A stretch of DNA of 55,347 nucleotides from an uncultured Clostridia bacterium (GTDB lineage: Bacteria; Bacillota; Clostridia; Oscillospirales; Oscillospiraceae). Positions 38,557 to 48,175 of this stretch are shown piece by piece. Positions within the stretch are counted from its first letter, which is position 1. Each line of letters opens with the position of its first letter. The notes below the pieces were generated by a model, which was given only the letters and a program-made list of their open reading frames with translations, did not search any database and was not told the origin of the DNA. A program made the position numbers and the translations under genes. The DNA lies in the NCBI GenBank assembly GCA_947649615.1, contig CANSSG010000020.1, positions 1 to 55,347 of the forward strand, in the 5' to 3' direction.

Positions 38557-39609
38557 ATGGAATTGACCGCCCGCAAGAAGCAAATACTGAAGGTGGTCAC
38601 CGAGCGGTATATTGACGCCGCTGAACCGGTTGGCTCCAAGTATATCGCCCAGGCCATGGGCGGCGCGGTCAGTTCCGCTACCATCCGCAATGAATTGGCG
38701 GATCTGGTGGAGCTTGGCTACTTGGAGCAGCCCCACACTTCGGCGGGGCGGGTGCCTTCTCCGAAGGGCTACCGGCTGTATGTCAATGAGCTGATGGAAC
38801 AACGCGCCGTGTCCGACCAGGAAGCCAGCCAGATCAACGCCGCCCTGGGCGGCAGGATGCGGGGCCTGGACAGCGTCATTGCCCAGGCGGGCCAGATGGT
38901 ATCTTCCATCGTCAGCTACCCCGCTTACGCGGTGGCGGCGGGGAAGGGCGCCGTTACCGTGCGGCGCTTCGACCTGCTGCCGGTGGACGCCAACAGCTTT
39001 ATCGCCGTGGTGATGACTGCCGACAGCCGGGTAAAAAGCCAAATTCTGCGCACCGAACTTCCCGTAGACGCGGAACAGCTTACCGCCCTGGCAAACCTGC
39101 TGAACACCCATTTCACCGGCGTAGGACCCGAGGAGACCGGGGAGAAGCTGATGGGCCTGACCGCCCAGCTTCCGCCGGAACTGTTCATGCCACTGTCCCT
39201 GACCATCGAGTACACCCGTGAGGTGATGGACCAGAGCGCGAAAAACCAGGTCTTTACCACCGGGCAGACCCAATTGCTGCTCCAACCTGAGTTTCAGGAC
39301 CCCGCACGGGCTAACGAACTGATGAGCCTGCTGACGGACAAGAAGGCGGATCTGCCGGTGCTGGACGAGAACACGCCCATGCAGATATTGATCGGCCCGG
39401 AGAACGTCAACGAAGCGCTCAAGGACGCCAGCGTGGTGGTGGCCAGCTACGACATTGGCGAGAACATGCGGGGCCTGATCGGCGTAGTCGGACCCACCCG
39501 GATGGATTACGCCGCCGTAGCTGCGCGATTGAGCTACTTTGCCGAGAGTTTAACGAAAATGTTTGGGAAAAATAATCAGTTACCCCCGAAGGAGGACAAT
39601 ATATCGTGA
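38557..39609 (+). CDS. hrcA: Heat-inducible transcription repressor HrcA
   Basis: This 350-residue repressor has an N-terminal winged helix (ARKKQILKVVTERYIDAAEPVGSKYIAQ; SATIRNELADLVELGYLEQPHTSAGRVPS) and a C-terminal GAF-like domain ending GVVGPTRMDYAAVAARLSYFAESL. It binds the CIRCE element 14 nt upstream and so represses its own operon; GroE normally keeps it active. ATG 38557 lies 8 nt after AAGGAG. Its stop overlaps the grpE start. Confidence 0.98.
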   Translation: MELTARKKQILKVVTERYIDAAEPVGSKYIAQAMGGAVSSATIRNELADLVELGYLEQPHTSAGRVPSPKGYRLYVNELMEQRAVSDQEASQINAALGGRMRGLDSVIAQAGQMVSSIVSYPAYAVAAGKGAVTVRRFDLLPVDANSFIAVVMTADSRVKSQILRTELPVDAEQLTALANLLNTHFTGVGPEETGEKLMGLTAQLPPELFMPLSLTIEYTREVMDQSAKNQVFTTGQTQLLLQPEFQDPARANELMSLLTDKKADLPVLDENTPMQILIGPENVNEALKDASVVVASYDIGENMRGLIGVVGPTRMDYAAVAARLSYFAESLTKMFGKNNQLPPKEDNIS

Positions 39610-40175
39610 GTAAAAAAGAAAAAGCCGCGCCCCTGGACGAGGAAAAGGCGCAGCAGGCGGCTCCCGCCGGAGAGGCCGCCCCGGAAGCCCCGCAGGGGCA
39701 GGAAGAGTCCTTCACCCTCACCAAGGAGCAAATGGAAAAGATGGAGGGGCTTGCGGAACAGCTTGCGGCGCAGAATGACAAGTATCTCCGCTTGGCGGCG
39801 GAATACGATAACTACCGCAAGCGCACCGCCAAGGAAAAGGAATCCATTTACCAGGACGCCAAGACCGACACCATCTCCAAATTCCTGGAGGTTTACGACA
39901 ACCTGGAGCGGGCCGCATCCCAGCCGGGAGACGAGGAAAATCCCCACAAAAAGGGTATGGAGATGATCTTCCACCAGCTTGTGGCTGTGCTGGAAAAGAT
40001 GGGTGTCACCATTGTGGATCCCATTGGGGAAGCCTTTGACCCGGAGCGGCACAGCGCGGTGATGCACATTGAAAGCGAGGACTTGGGAGAGAATATTGTC
40101 AGCCAGGTGTTCCAGAAAGGCTTCCTGCTGGGGGATAAAGTCATCCGCTTCGCTGCGGTGCAGGTGGCGAATTAA
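39606..40175 (+). CDS. grpE: Nucleotide exchange factor GrpE
   Basis: The 189-residue product begins with a disordered, Ala/Glu-rich segment of about 40 residues, a long coiled coil (LTKEQMEKMEGLAEQLAAQNDKYLRLAAEYDNYRKRTAKEKESI) and the C-terminal beta domain (VGxxFDPERHSAVMHIES..., then VFQKGFLLGDKVIRFAAVQVAN). It releases ADP from DnaK. Start is GTG 39606 with GAAGGAGG upstream and a 4-nt overlap with hrcA (GTGA). Confidence 0.97.
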   Translation: MSKKEKAAPLDEEKAQQAAPAGEAAPEAPQGQEESFTLTKEQMEKMEGLAEQLAAQNDKYLRLAAEYDNYRKRTAKEKESIYQDAKTDTISKFLEVYDNLERAASQPGDEENPHKKGMEMIFHQLVAVLEKMGVTIVDPIGEAFDPERHSAVMHIESEDLGENIVSQVFQKGFLLGDKVIRFAAVQVAN

Positions 40176-40221
40176 ATTCCGTTAATAAAAATTTTTCTAT
40201 ATATTTAGGAGGACAAACACT

Positions 40222-42069
40222 ATGTCTAAAGTAATCGGTATCGATTTAGGTACGACCAACTCCTGCGTGGCCGTTATGGAAGGCGGCGAAGCCGTTGTCA
40301 TCGCTAACGCCGAGGGCAACCGTACCACCCCGTCGGTGGTGGCTTTCTCCAAAACCGGCGAGCGCATGGTGGGCCAGGTTGCCAAACGCCAGGCTATCAC
40401 CAACCCCGACCGCACCATCTCCTCCATCAAGCGGGAAATGGGCAGCGATTACCGCGTCAATATTGATGGCAAAAGCTCCACCCCTCAGGAAATCTCCGCT
40501 ATGATCCTGCAAAAGCTGAAGGCGGACGCCGAGGGCTATCTGGGCCACACCGTCACGGAGGCGGTCATTACCGTCCCCGCCTACTTCACCGACTCCCAGC
40601 GCCAGGCCACCAAGGACGCCGGTAAGATTGCCGGCCTGGAGGTCAAGCGCATTATCAACGAGCCTACCGCAGCGGCCCTGGCCTATGGCCTGGACAAGGA
40701 AGTGGATCAGAAGATCATGGTTTACGACCTGGGCGGCGGCACCTTCGATGTGTCCGTATTGGAGATTGGCGACGGCATTATCGAAGTCCTGGCTACCGCC
40801 GGCAACAACCGCCTGGGCGGCGACGACTTTGACGAGTGCGTCATGAAATACCTGGTGGCCGAGTTCAAGAAGGCCGAAGGCATTGACCTCTCCGGCGACA
40901 AGGTGGCCATGCAGCGGCTTAAGGAGGCCGCCGAGAAGGCCAAAATCGAACTGTCCGGCGTCACCACCTCCAATATCAACCTGCCCTATATCACCGCCGA
41001 CGCCACCGGTCCCAAGCACCTGGACGTGACCCTCACCCGGGCGAAGTTCAACGAGCTGACCGCCCATCTGGTGGAAGCCACCATGGGTCCCGTGCGGCAG
41101 GCCATGAGCGACGCGGGCCTCTCCGGCAGCGATATTGCCAAGGTCCTGCTGGTGGGCGGCTCCAGCCGTATTCCCGCCGTGCAGGAAGCGGTGAAAAAGA
41201 TCACCGGCAAGGACGGTTTCAAGGGCATCAACCCCGATGAGTGCGTCGCCATGGGCGCGGCCATCCAGGCGGGCGTCCTCACCGGCGATGTGGAAGGCCT
41301 GCTGCTGCTGGACGTGACCCCCCTGTCCCTGGGCATCGAGACCATGGGTGGCGTATGCACCCGTCTCATTGAGCGCAACACCACCATTCCTGTGCGCAAG
41401 AGCCAGATTTTCTCCACCGCCGCCGACAATCAGACTTCCGTGGAAGTCAACGTCCTCCAGGGCGAGCGGGAGATGGCCGCGGCCAACAAGAGCCTGGGCC
41501 ACTTCCACCTGGACGGCATCGCCCCGGCCCGGAGAGGCGTCCCCCAGATCGAAGTCACCTTTGACATTGACGCCAACGGCATTGTCAACGTCTCCGCCAA
41601 GGACCTGGGTACCGGCAAGGAACAGCACATCACCATCACCTCTTCCACCAACATGAGCAAGGACGACATTGAAAAGGCCGTCAAGGAAGCGGAGCAGTAT
41701 GCCGCCGAGGATGCCCGGATCAAGGAGTCCGTGGAGGTCCGCAACAGTGCCGACCAGATGGTCTATCAGGCGGAAAAGACCCTGGGTGAAATGGGCGACA
41801 AGATTCCCGAGGGCGACAAGGCCGGCGTCCAGAGCGCCATCGACAAGCTGAAGGAGACCCTGAAGGGCGAGGACACCGCCGCCATCAAGGCCGATACGGA
41901 AGCCCTCCAACAGGCCTTCTTCGCCGTCAGCGAGAAGCTCTACCAGCAGGCGGGCGGTCCCCAGGCAGGCCCTGGGCCGGACATGGGCGGCCAGCCCGGC
42001 GGCCAGGACGGCCAGCAGTTCTACGATGCGGATTACAAGGTCGTGGAAGAGGACGGCGAGAACAAATAA
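40222..42069 (+). CDS. dnaK: Chaperone protein DnaK (Hsp70)
   Basis: The 615-residue product has an actin-like ATPase ([68 protein letters not shown]), the linker [15 protein letters not shown], a substrate-binding beta sandwich and a helical lid ending in a Gly/Pro/Gln-rich tail with [10 protein letters not shown]. It works with GrpE and DnaJ in ATP-driven folding. AGGAGG precedes ATG 40222. Normally dnaJ follows directly; here a hydrolase gene intervenes. Confidence 0.99.
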   Translation: MSKVIGIDLGTTNSCVAVMEGGEAVVIANAEGNRTTPSVVAFSKTGERMVGQVAKRQAITNPDRTISSIKREMGSDYRVNIDGKSSTPQEISAMILQKLKADAEGYLGHTVTEAVITVPAYFTDSQRQATKDAGKIAGLEVKRIINEPTAAALAYGLDKEVDQKIMVYDLGGGTFDVSVLEIGDGIIEVLATAGNNRLGGDDFDECVMKYLVAEFKKAEGIDLSGDKVAMQRLKEAAEKAKIELSGVTTSNINLPYITADATGPKHLDVTLTRAKFNELTAHLVEATMGPVRQAMSDAGLSGSDIAKVLLVGGSSRIPAVQEAVKKITGKDGFKGINPDECVAMGAAIQAGVLTGDVEGLLLLDVTPLSLGIETMGGVCTRLIERNTTIPVRKSQIFSTAADNQTSVEVNVLQGEREMAAANKSLGHFHLDGIAPARRGVPQIEVTFDIDANGIVNVSAKDLGTGKEQHITITSSTNMSKDDIEKAVKEAEQYAAEDARIKESVEVRNSADQMVYQAEKTLGEMGDKIPEGDKAGVQSAIDKLKETLKGEDTAAIKADTEALQQAFFAVSEKLYQQAGGPQAGPGPDMGGQPGGQDGQQFYDADYKVVEEDGENK

Positions 42070-42076
42070 GAACTGG

Positions 42077-42161
42077 CATGCCCAGCAGTCTGCCAAACCC
42101 TGCCAAAATCCTTTCCCAGGCGCAATTTGCAATTCCTGGCCTGGCGGACTGCCGGGGCATG
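42077..42161. repeat. Long imperfect inverted repeat after dnaK
   Basis: CATGCCCAGCAGTCTGCCA (42078-42096) pairs with TGGCGGACTGCCGGGGCATG (42141-42160) with one bulge and two wobble or mismatch pairs. About 44 nt separate the arms, including GCGCAATTTGCAATTCC. There is no T-tract. It marks the left edge of the foreign-looking hydrolase insert and could be a terminator-like structure or a small mobile-element footprint. Confidence 0.55.
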
Positions 42162-42210
42162 TTTGAGAAATATTAAAACGGCCAAACCTCTTGAAAGGAA
42201 GGGCGCCCAT

Positions 42211-43137
42211 ATGTTTATGGATATTTGGGGCAAAAAAATCTGGTATGAAATATATGGCGCAGAATATGACGATACGCTGCTGTACCTTCATGGCGGCCCG
42301 GGCGCAAGCTGTCTGGATTTCGTGAACCAGGCAAGGGCGTTAGGCGAGAAAATGAAGGTGGTCATATTCGACCAGCTGGGGGTTCTGCGCTCCGAAGCTA
42401 TTGCCGAAAAGGAAAGCTACAGCATGGAATATCAGATCGAAATGATTGAGGAAATGCGGAAGCTTCTGGGCATAGAAAAATGGAGCATCCTTGGCCATTC
42501 TTATGGCGGTATGCTTGCCGTTTTGTACGCACACGCCTATCCAAAGTCCATCCATAAGATGATCCTGGAATGCCCTTCCATGTGGTTTGAGGACTCTGCA
42601 AAGTCAACCGTTGAATATTTAAGCGGGCACATCAATAGCCTGCACAACCAAGAGGCAGTCGGGCTGTGTGAAAAAATTAAATTGGCAGACTATCCAGATA
42701 AGGCGGAAGTGGTGTGGGATTTATCAGCCCTGCTCGGCTATGTCACGGATATGGAACTGCGGTTTTATCTACATGGCATTTCCTTTGAAGAATACCACAT
42801 GTGTATGGACACCTCTGATATTACAGATGAAATGTGGTCAAAGGGAGAGCGGCATTTGACAAAATTGCTGGAAAAACCACCGGCGCCAGACGGCTCTTTG
42901 CCCCAAAAGGCGCGGATGACCGATAATCTTTTGCCGGTCATCCCAGAGATTGCTGCCCCGATGTTGCTGGTGAACGGAAAGTATGATCCTGCATGTACAA
43001 AGAACCAAATAGAGTATATTATGAATCATGCGCAAAATGTGCAGCAGGCGGTTTTTGAAAACAGCGGGCATTTTCCAAGAATTGAAGAAGCAAAAAAATA
43101 CACGGATACTATTTGGAACTTCCTTGGCTATGCGTAA
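42211..43137 (+). CDS. Alpha/beta hydrolase, proline iminopeptidase-like
   Basis: This 308-residue alpha/beta hydrolase has the oxyanion motif YLHGGPGASCLDF, the nucleophile elbow SILGHSYGGMLAVLYAHAYP, a late acid in VNGKYDPACTKNQ and the catalytic His in ENSGHFPRIEE. HGGPG and GHSYGG together point to the S33 prolyl iminopeptidase group, though the true substrate may be another ester or amide. ATG 42211 follows GAAAGGAAG. The gene is AT-richer than dnaK and dnaJ on either side and breaks the standard dnaK-dnaJ order, so it was probably inserted here. Confidence 0.88.
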   Translation: MFMDIWGKKIWYEIYGAEYDDTLLYLHGGPGASCLDFVNQARALGEKMKVVIFDQLGVLRSEAIAEKESYSMEYQIEMIEEMRKLLGIEKWSILGHSYGGMLAVLYAHAYPKSIHKMILECPSMWFEDSAKSTVEYLSGHINSLHNQEAVGLCEKIKLADYPDKAEVVWDLSALLGYVTDMELRFYLHGISFEEYHMCMDTSDITDEMWSKGERHLTKLLEKPPAPDGSLPQKARMTDNLLPVIPEIAAPMLLVNGKYDPACTKNQIEYIMNHAQNVQQAVFENSGHFPRIEEAKKYTDTIWNFLGYA

Positions 43138-43214
43138 GGTCGTTCAGCCAATGGGACGGGGAAAGCTCCCCGCCCCATTTGGAGTGTTTTGTGACAGATT
43201 GGATGTGAGAGAGC

Positions 43215-44357
43215 ATGGCAGATCAGAAACGAGATTATTACGAAGTCCTGGGCGTGTCCAAGACCGCTGCGGACGCAGATATCAAAAAAGCCTACCGCAA
43301 GCTGGCCAAGGAGAACCATCCCGACCTGCACCCCGGCGATAAGGCCGCCGAAGCCCGGTTCAAGGAGGTCAACGAGGCCTACGAAATCCTCAGCAACAGC
43401 GATAAACGCTCCCGGTACGACCAGTTCGGCTTCGCCGGCGTAGACCCCAACTATGCCGCCCAGAACGGCGGCTATGGCGGCGGGTTCGACGGTGGTTTCG
43501 ATTTTGGGGATTTAGGGGACATCTTCGGCAGCTTTTTCGGGGGAGGCTTCGGCGGCGGGTCCAGAACCCGCAACGGACCCCAGCGGGGCGAGAGCCTGCG
43601 CATGGGGCTGACGGTTACATTTGAAGAGGCCGCCTTTGGCTGTGAGAAAGAGGTTACCCTGGAGCGGGTGGAGCAGTGCGAGACCTGCAAGGGCGCCGGC
43701 GCAGCCCCCGGCACCAGCCCTGAGACCTGCACCAACTGCGGCGGCTCCGGTACGGTCCAGCAGCGGCGGCAGACACCTATGGGCGTATTTGCCACCACCG
43801 GGCCATGCCCCCGCTGCGGCGGCAAGGGGAAAATCATCAGCAATCCCTGCAAGGCCTGCGGCGGCTCCGGCCAGACCAGGAAGAAAAAGACCGTCAAGGT
43901 CTCCATCCCCGCTGGCATCGACGACCGGCAGATTATCTCCCTGCGGGGCCAGGGCAACGCAGGGAAAAACGGCGGGCCTGCGGGGGATTTGCAGATTGTC
44001 ATTACCGTCCAGCCCCACCAGCTTTTCCGCCGGGACGGGTCCGACGTGTACTGCGATGCGCCCATCACCTTTACCCAGGCGGTGCTGGGCGGCGAGATGG
44101 AGATTCCCACTATTGACGGCAAGGTCTCCTATACCCTGCCCGAGGGAACCCAGACCGGTAGCACCTTCCGCCTGAAGGGGAAGGGCATCCCCAACGTCAA
44201 CGGCCGGGGCCGGGGCGACCAGTTCGTCACGGTACACATCGAAACCCCCCGGGGTCTCAACCGGGAGCAGAAGGAAGCCCTCCGCAAGTTTAGCGAGACC
44301 TTGAAAGAGCAGAACTACAAGGAGCGTAAAAGCTGGTTTGACCGCTTTAAGAATTGA
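43215..44357 (+). CDS. dnaJ: Chaperone protein DnaJ (Hsp40)
   Basis: The 380-residue product has a J domain ([39 protein letters not shown] intact), a Gly/Phe-rich linker, a zinc-binding region with four CxxCxGxG motifs ([32 protein letters not shown]) and the C-terminal peptide-binding domain. It stimulates DnaK ATPase. The ribosome binding site (GTGAGAGAG) is weaker than those of its neighbours. It is separated from dnaK by the hydrolase gene, so dnaJ may be transcribed by read-through from that insert or from the CIRCE promoter. Confidence 0.98.
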   Translation: MADQKRDYYEVLGVSKTAADADIKKAYRKLAKENHPDLHPGDKAAEARFKEVNEAYEILSNSDKRSRYDQFGFAGVDPNYAAQNGGYGGGFDGGFDFGDLGDIFGSFFGGGFGGGSRTRNGPQRGESLRMGLTVTFEEAAFGCEKEVTLERVEQCETCKGAGAAPGTSPETCTNCGGSGTVQQRRQTPMGVFATTGPCPRCGGKGKIISNPCKACGGSGQTRKKKTVKVSIPAGIDDRQIISLRGQGNAGKNGGPAGDLQIVITVQPHQLFRRDGSDVYCDAPITFTQAVLGGEMEIPTIDGKVSYTLPEGTQTGSTFRLKGKGIPNVNGRGRGDQFVTVHIETPRGLNREQKEALRKFSETLKEQNYKERKSWFDRFKN

Positions 44358-44381
44358 CGAAAAACAGGGGGAGGAATCATC

Positions 44382-44822
44382 ATGAAAATTGCCATTGCGT
44401 CCGACCACGGCGGCTATGCGCTGAAACAGGATTTGTCTCAGTGGCTTGCAAAAGAGGGCCATGAGGTGGAGGATTTTGGGTGCCGCGGCCCAGAGAGCTG
44501 CGACTACGCGGATTTTTGCGAACCCGCCGCCCGTGCGGTGGCGGAGGGGAAATGCGAGCGGGGCATTGTCATCTGTACCACCGGCATCGGCGCGTCCATT
44601 ACCGCCAACAAGGTCAAGGGCGTCCGCTGCGCCCTGTGCAGCGAGCCGTGGAGCGCGGAAATGACCCGGCGGCACAATGACGCCAACGTCCTGGGCCTAG
44701 GGGCTGGAGTGGTAGGCCCGCTGATGGCGCGGCAGATTGTAACGGCGTTTTTGACCTTCGCATTTGAAGGCGGCCGCCATCAGCGGCGCATCGACAAGAT
44801 CACGGCGGCGGAAAACCGCTGA
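44382..44822 (+). CDS. rpiB: Ribose-5-phosphate isomerase B
   Basis: The 146-residue LacAB/RpiB protein interconverts ribose 5-phosphate and ribulose 5-phosphate. The signature IASDHGGYALK, DFGCRG...DYADFCEPAARAVAEG, GIVICTTGIGASITANKVKGVRCALC (active-site Cys region) and RRHNDANVLGLGAGVVG are all present. GGGGGAGGA precedes ATG 44382. It starts 24 nt after dnaJ. Confidence 0.96.
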   Translation: MKIAIASDHGGYALKQDLSQWLAKEGHEVEDFGCRGPESCDYADFCEPAARAVAEGKCERGIVICTTGIGASITANKVKGVRCALCSEPWSAEMTRRHNDANVLGLGAGVVGPLMARQIVTAFLTFAFEGGRHQRRIDKITAAENR

Positions 44823-44881
44823 CCGCCTTTCCGTCATAGGACAAGGCAGGAACCGATACAATACCATAAGGGACCTGCGAA

Positions 44882-44918
44882 AACCGCAGCCGGACACTCC
44901 CGGCTGCGGTTGCTATTT
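44882..44918 (+). terminator. Hairpin between rpiB and pstS
   Basis: AACCGCAGCCG (44882-44892) and CGGCTGCGGTT (44901-44911) form an 11-bp stem followed by GCTATTT. It ends 22 nt before the pstS start codon, so it may end rpiB transcripts or attenuate pst expression. Confidence 0.6.
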
Positions 44919-44939
44919 GAAGAAAAAGGAGATGGGCGG

Positions 44940-45713
44940 GTGAAAAGAGGATATGCCTTTGGGTTCCTGCTGCTGGCGGCGGTGCTGGCCGCCTGCGGCG
45001 GCAGGGCGGCGGGTACGGTGAATCTGGACGGCTCCAGCGCCATGGGCGAGACGGTTTCCGTATTGCGGGAAGCGTTTACGGAAAAACGGCCCGGCATCCG
45101 GGTCAACTGCTCCGGTTCCGGCTCCGGGGCGGGAATCGAGGGGGCGTTGTCCGGGGTTTGTGACATCGGCCTGTCCAGCCGCGCCTTGACAGCAGAGGAA
45201 ATTGCCCGGGGAGCGGAAGGCCATCTGTTGGCCTGGGATGAAATCGTGGTTGCCGTCCACCCGGACAATCCTGTGCAGACGATGTCCGCCGGAACCCTGG
45301 TGGACATATTTACTGGAAGGCTCCGCCGGTGGAGCGGGCTTGGCGGGGAGGACCGGCCCATCGCCGTCTATGGCCGGGAGGCAGGCTCCGGTACGCGGGA
45401 CGCTTTTGAAGGAACCTTGGGAATCGCCGGCCAGTGCGCCTATACCAACGAATACGGCTCCACCGGCGACGTGCTGGGCAATGTGGCGGGCAACCCCAAC
45501 GCCATCGGCTATGTTTCCAGGAGCGCAGTGGATGAGACCGTGGCGGTTGTTCCGCTGGACTGCCTGCTGCGCAGGCCCTTCCTCCTGGTCACCTGCCGGG
45601 ACAATCCCCTCAGCGAAGCCGCCGCCGCTTTTCTGGAATTTGCCACAGGCGAAGAGGGGGCAAAGTACCTCCCCCTGTCCGGCGTCGCGCCGGCGTGGGA
45701 GGGGAGACCATGA
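44940..45713 (+). CDS. pstS: Phosphate-binding lipoprotein PstS
   Basis: This 257-residue lipoprotein has a signal peptide with lipobox LAAVLAAC and the PstS ligand pattern: LDGSSAMGETVSVLREAF, SGSGSGAGIEGALSGVCDIGLSSRALTAEE and the REAGSGTRDAFE loop that binds phosphate. It captures phosphate for the PstCAB importer. Start is GTG 44940 with AAGGAG at 8 nt. A hairpin lies in its leader. Its stop overlaps the pstC ATG as ATGA. Confidence 0.95.
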   Translation: MKRGYAFGFLLLAAVLAACGGRAAGTVNLDGSSAMGETVSVLREAFTEKRPGIRVNCSGSGSGAGIEGALSGVCDIGLSSRALTAEEIARGAEGHLLAWDEIVVAVHPDNPVQTMSAGTLVDIFTGRLRRWSGLGGEDRPIAVYGREAGSGTRDAFEGTLGIAGQCAYTNEYGSTGDVLGNVAGNPNAIGYVSRSAVDETVAVVPLDCLLRRPFLLVTCRDNPLSEAAAAFLEFATGEEGAKYLPLSGVAPAWEGRP

Positions 45714-46579
45714 GCCGGGCGGGTGAGCGGGCGGCGCAGGCGGTGCTTTTCCTCTGCGCCCTGGCGGCGGTGGCGCTGCTGCTGCTGTTAACGGCGTTTT
45801 TCCTGTCCTCCGGCCTGCCTGCCATCCGGGAAATAGGCTGGAAGGAATTCCTGCTGGGCCGGGTGTGGGATTCGGCGGACCGGGCCGCCCCCCAATTCGG
45901 CATCCTGCCGCTGCTGCTGGCTTCCATTTATGGCGCGGCGGGGGCGGCGGCGCTGGCAGTACCGCTGGGGCTGCTGACCGCCCTGTTTTTGGCAAGGGCG
46001 GCGCCGAAAGGCGTAGCGGCGTGTGTGCGGCAGTTAGTGCGGCTGCTGGCGGGGGTGCCGTCGGTGGTCTGTGGATTGGTGGGCATGACAGTGCTGGTCC
46101 CTTTTCTGCGGGAATGGCTGGATCTCCCGGCGGGGGACAGCCTGCTGGCGGCGGTGCTGGTGCTGGCGGTCATGATCCTGCCGCCGGTGGTAGAGCTGGC
46201 GGAGGACGCCCTGGCGGCGGTGCCTGCGGCGTATGAGGAAGCCAGCTTCGCCTTGGGGGCAACGGAGACGGAGACCTGGTTTCAAGTCACCCTGCCCGCC
46301 GCCGGAAGCGGTGTTTTGGCGGCGGTGGCGCTGGGTATTGGCCGCGCCGTTGGGGAGGCGATGGCCGTCCTGATGGTGGCAGGCAACGTGGCTAACATGC
46401 CCACCCTGCTGGGAAGCGTCCGGCTTCTGACCACCGGCATCGCCATGGAGTTTGGCTATGCCGCCGCCGGGAGCCTGCGGCAGCGGGCGCTGCTGTCCAT
46501 CGGCCTGGTGCTGTTTGTGCTGGTGGTTCTCATGAACGCCCTGCCCCACCTGGCCCGCCGGAAAGGGGGGCGGCCATGA
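45710..46579 (+). CDS. pstC: Phosphate ABC transporter permease PstC
   Basis: The 289-residue permease has about six helices. The EAA loop is EEASFALGATETETWFQVTLPAAGSGVLAAV and a typical GRAVGEAMAVLMVAGN segment follows. The periplasmic N-terminal region has IREIGWKEFLLGRVWDSADRAAPQFGILPLL, common to PstC. ATG 45710 overlaps the pstS stop (ATGA). It partners PstA. Confidence 0.96.
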   Translation: MSRAGERAAQAVLFLCALAAVALLLLLTAFFLSSGLPAIREIGWKEFLLGRVWDSADRAAPQFGILPLLLASIYGAAGAAALAVPLGLLTALFLARAAPKGVAACVRQLVRLLAGVPSVVCGLVGMTVLVPFLREWLDLPAGDSLLAAVLVLAVMILPPVVELAEDALAAVPAAYEEASFALGATETETWFQVTLPAAGSGVLAAVALGIGRAVGEAMAVLMVAGNVANMPTLLGSVRLLTTGIAMEFGYAAAGSLRQRALLSIGLVLFVLVVLMNALPHLARRKGGRP

Positions 46580-47421
46580 ACCCCAGGCATATCCGTGACT
46601 TCGCCGCCAAGGCCCTGCTGTGGCTCAGCGCGGGCGCGGTGTCGGCGCTTCTGCTGGCCCTGGCGGGGTATGCCGGTTTCCGGGGTGCGCCGGAACTGAG
46701 CTGGCGGTTTCTGACAGGACAGGAGAGTATCCTGGGGGGGACGGCGGGCATTCTGCCCAGCGTTGTCAATACCTTGGTGGTAATCGCCGTGTCCCTGGCG
46801 GTGGTGCTGCCTGTGGGCGTGGGCGCGGCGGTCTATCTGACGGAATACGCCCGGAACCGCCTGTTTGTGGAGGGCGCAGCCTTTGCCGCCGGGGTCCTCT
46901 CCGGCGTTCCATCCATTCTCTACGCCATGATTGGCGCGCTGGTGTTCTGTGACAAGCTGGGCCTGCAAAAGACGCTGCTGGCAGGGTCTTTGACCTTATC
47001 CATCATGACCCTACCTACCGTACTGCGCACCACCCAGGAGAGCCTGAAGGCCGCGCCGCTCTCCTACCGGGAGGGCGCTTTGGGCCTGGGCGCCGGCAAG
47101 TGGCCCATGATCCGTACGCTTATCCTCCCTGCATCGGTAGACGGCATCGTCACCGGTTGCATTTTAGCGGCGGGCCGGGTGGTGGGGGAAACCGCCGTGC
47201 TGATGTATACCGCCGGGCTTTCCATGGTAATGCAGGATTTCTCCAGCCTACAAAGCGCCCTGGACGCCTCCGGCGCAACCCTGTCAACGGCGCTGTACGT
47301 CTACGCCAAGGAGCGGGCGGATTTCGGCGCGGCCTTTGCCGTGGCGACCGTGCTGCTGTTTCTCACCGCCGCAATCAATTCCCTCGCGGCGGCGGTCGGA
47401 AGGAGGGTGCGGCGTGTCTGA
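46576..47421 (+). CDS. pstA: Phosphate ABC transporter permease PstA
   Basis: This 281-residue permease has about six helices, with [43 protein letters not shown], the EAA loop [31 protein letters not shown] and [20 protein letters not shown] 46576 overlaps the pstC stop by 4 nt. It forms the channel with PstC. Confidence 0.96.
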   Translation: MNPRHIRDFAAKALLWLSAGAVSALLLALAGYAGFRGAPELSWRFLTGQESILGGTAGILPSVVNTLVVIAVSLAVVLPVGVGAAVYLTEYARNRLFVEGAAFAAGVLSGVPSILYAMIGALVFCDKLGLQKTLLAGSLTLSIMTLPTVLRTTQESLKAAPLSYREGALGLGAGKWPMIRTLILPASVDGIVTGCILAAGRVVGETAVLMYTAGLSMVMQDFSSLQSALDASGATLSTALYVYAKERADFGAAFAVATVLLFLTAAINSLAAAVGRRVRRV

Positions 47422-48175
47422 GCAAATTATTCTCTCAGCCCGGGGCCTGGATTTTTATTACGGCCCGGCTCAAGCCCTGCGGAGCATCCACCTGGACATT
47501 CCGGCAAAAAAAGTGACGGCCCTGATCGGGCCGTCCGGGTGCGGAAAATCCACCTTTCTGCGGTGCCTGAACCGGATGAATGACCTCATCCCCGGAGCCA
47601 GGGCAGAAGGCTCCCTGACCTTCCACGGGGAGGAAATCTATCAAAAAGGGCGGGATGTGGCGGCGCTGCGCCGCCGGATTGGGATGGTGTTTCAAAAGCC
47701 CAATCTCTTCCCCATGTCCATCTATGACAACGTAGCTTACGGTCCCCGTCTCCACGGCATCCGGAGCCGCAGCGCCCTGGACGAGACGGTGGAGCGGTCC
47801 CTTCGGGCCGCCGCCATCTGGGAGGAGGTGGCCAACCGGCTCAAGCGTCCCGCCCTGGGCCTTTCCGGCGGGCAGCAGCAGCGGCTGTGCATCGCCCGGG
47901 CCTTGGCGGTGGAGCCGGAGGTGCTGCTGATGGACGAAGCCACCAGCGCCCTGGACCCCATCTCCACCGGGCGGATCGAGACGCTGCTGGGAACGCTGAA
48001 GGACCGCTACACAATCGTCCTGGTGACCCACAATATGCGGCAGGCGGCGCGGGTCAGCAGCCGGACAGCCTTTTTCCTGAACGGCGAGGTGGTGGAGCGC
48101 GGCCCTACGGAACGCCTTTTCTCCATGCCCAGAGACCGGCGGACAGAAGCGTATCTCACAGGCTGCCTTGGGTAG
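47414..48175 (+). CDS. pstB: Phosphate ABC transporter ATP-binding protein PstB
   Basis: The 253-residue ATPase has Walker [24 protein letters not shown], signature [15 protein letters not shown] and Walker [14 protein letters not shown]. Start is GTG 47414, with AGGAGGG upstream and an 8-nt overlap with pstA. Its last 20 nt overlap the tail of the converging pyrG gene. No phoU follows, although it usually closes this operon. Confidence 0.96.
   Translation: MSEQIILSARGLDFYYGPAQALRSIHLDIPAKKVTALIGPSGCGKSTFLRCLNRMNDLIPGARAEGSLTFHGEEIYQKGRDVAALRRRIGMVFQKPNLFPMSIYDNVAYGPRLHGIRSRSALDETVERSLRAAAIWEEVANRLKRPALGLSGGQQQRLCIARALAVEPEVLLMDEATSALDPISTGRIETLLGTLKDRYTIVLVTHNMRQAARVSSRTAFFLNGEVVERGPTERLFSMPRDRRTEAYLTGCLG

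Noticed and set aside
40246-42291. A 681-codon open frame antisense to dnaK
   Set aside because: Long antisense frames are common opposite GC-rich, highly expressed genes; composition is low-complexity His/Gly/Val-rich and there is no ribosome binding site or domain.
44822-44940. A sigma-A or PhoP-controlled promoter for pstS
   Set aside because: TACAAT at 44857 could be a -10, but no -35 or convincing pho box lies at the right distance, so no promoter is called.
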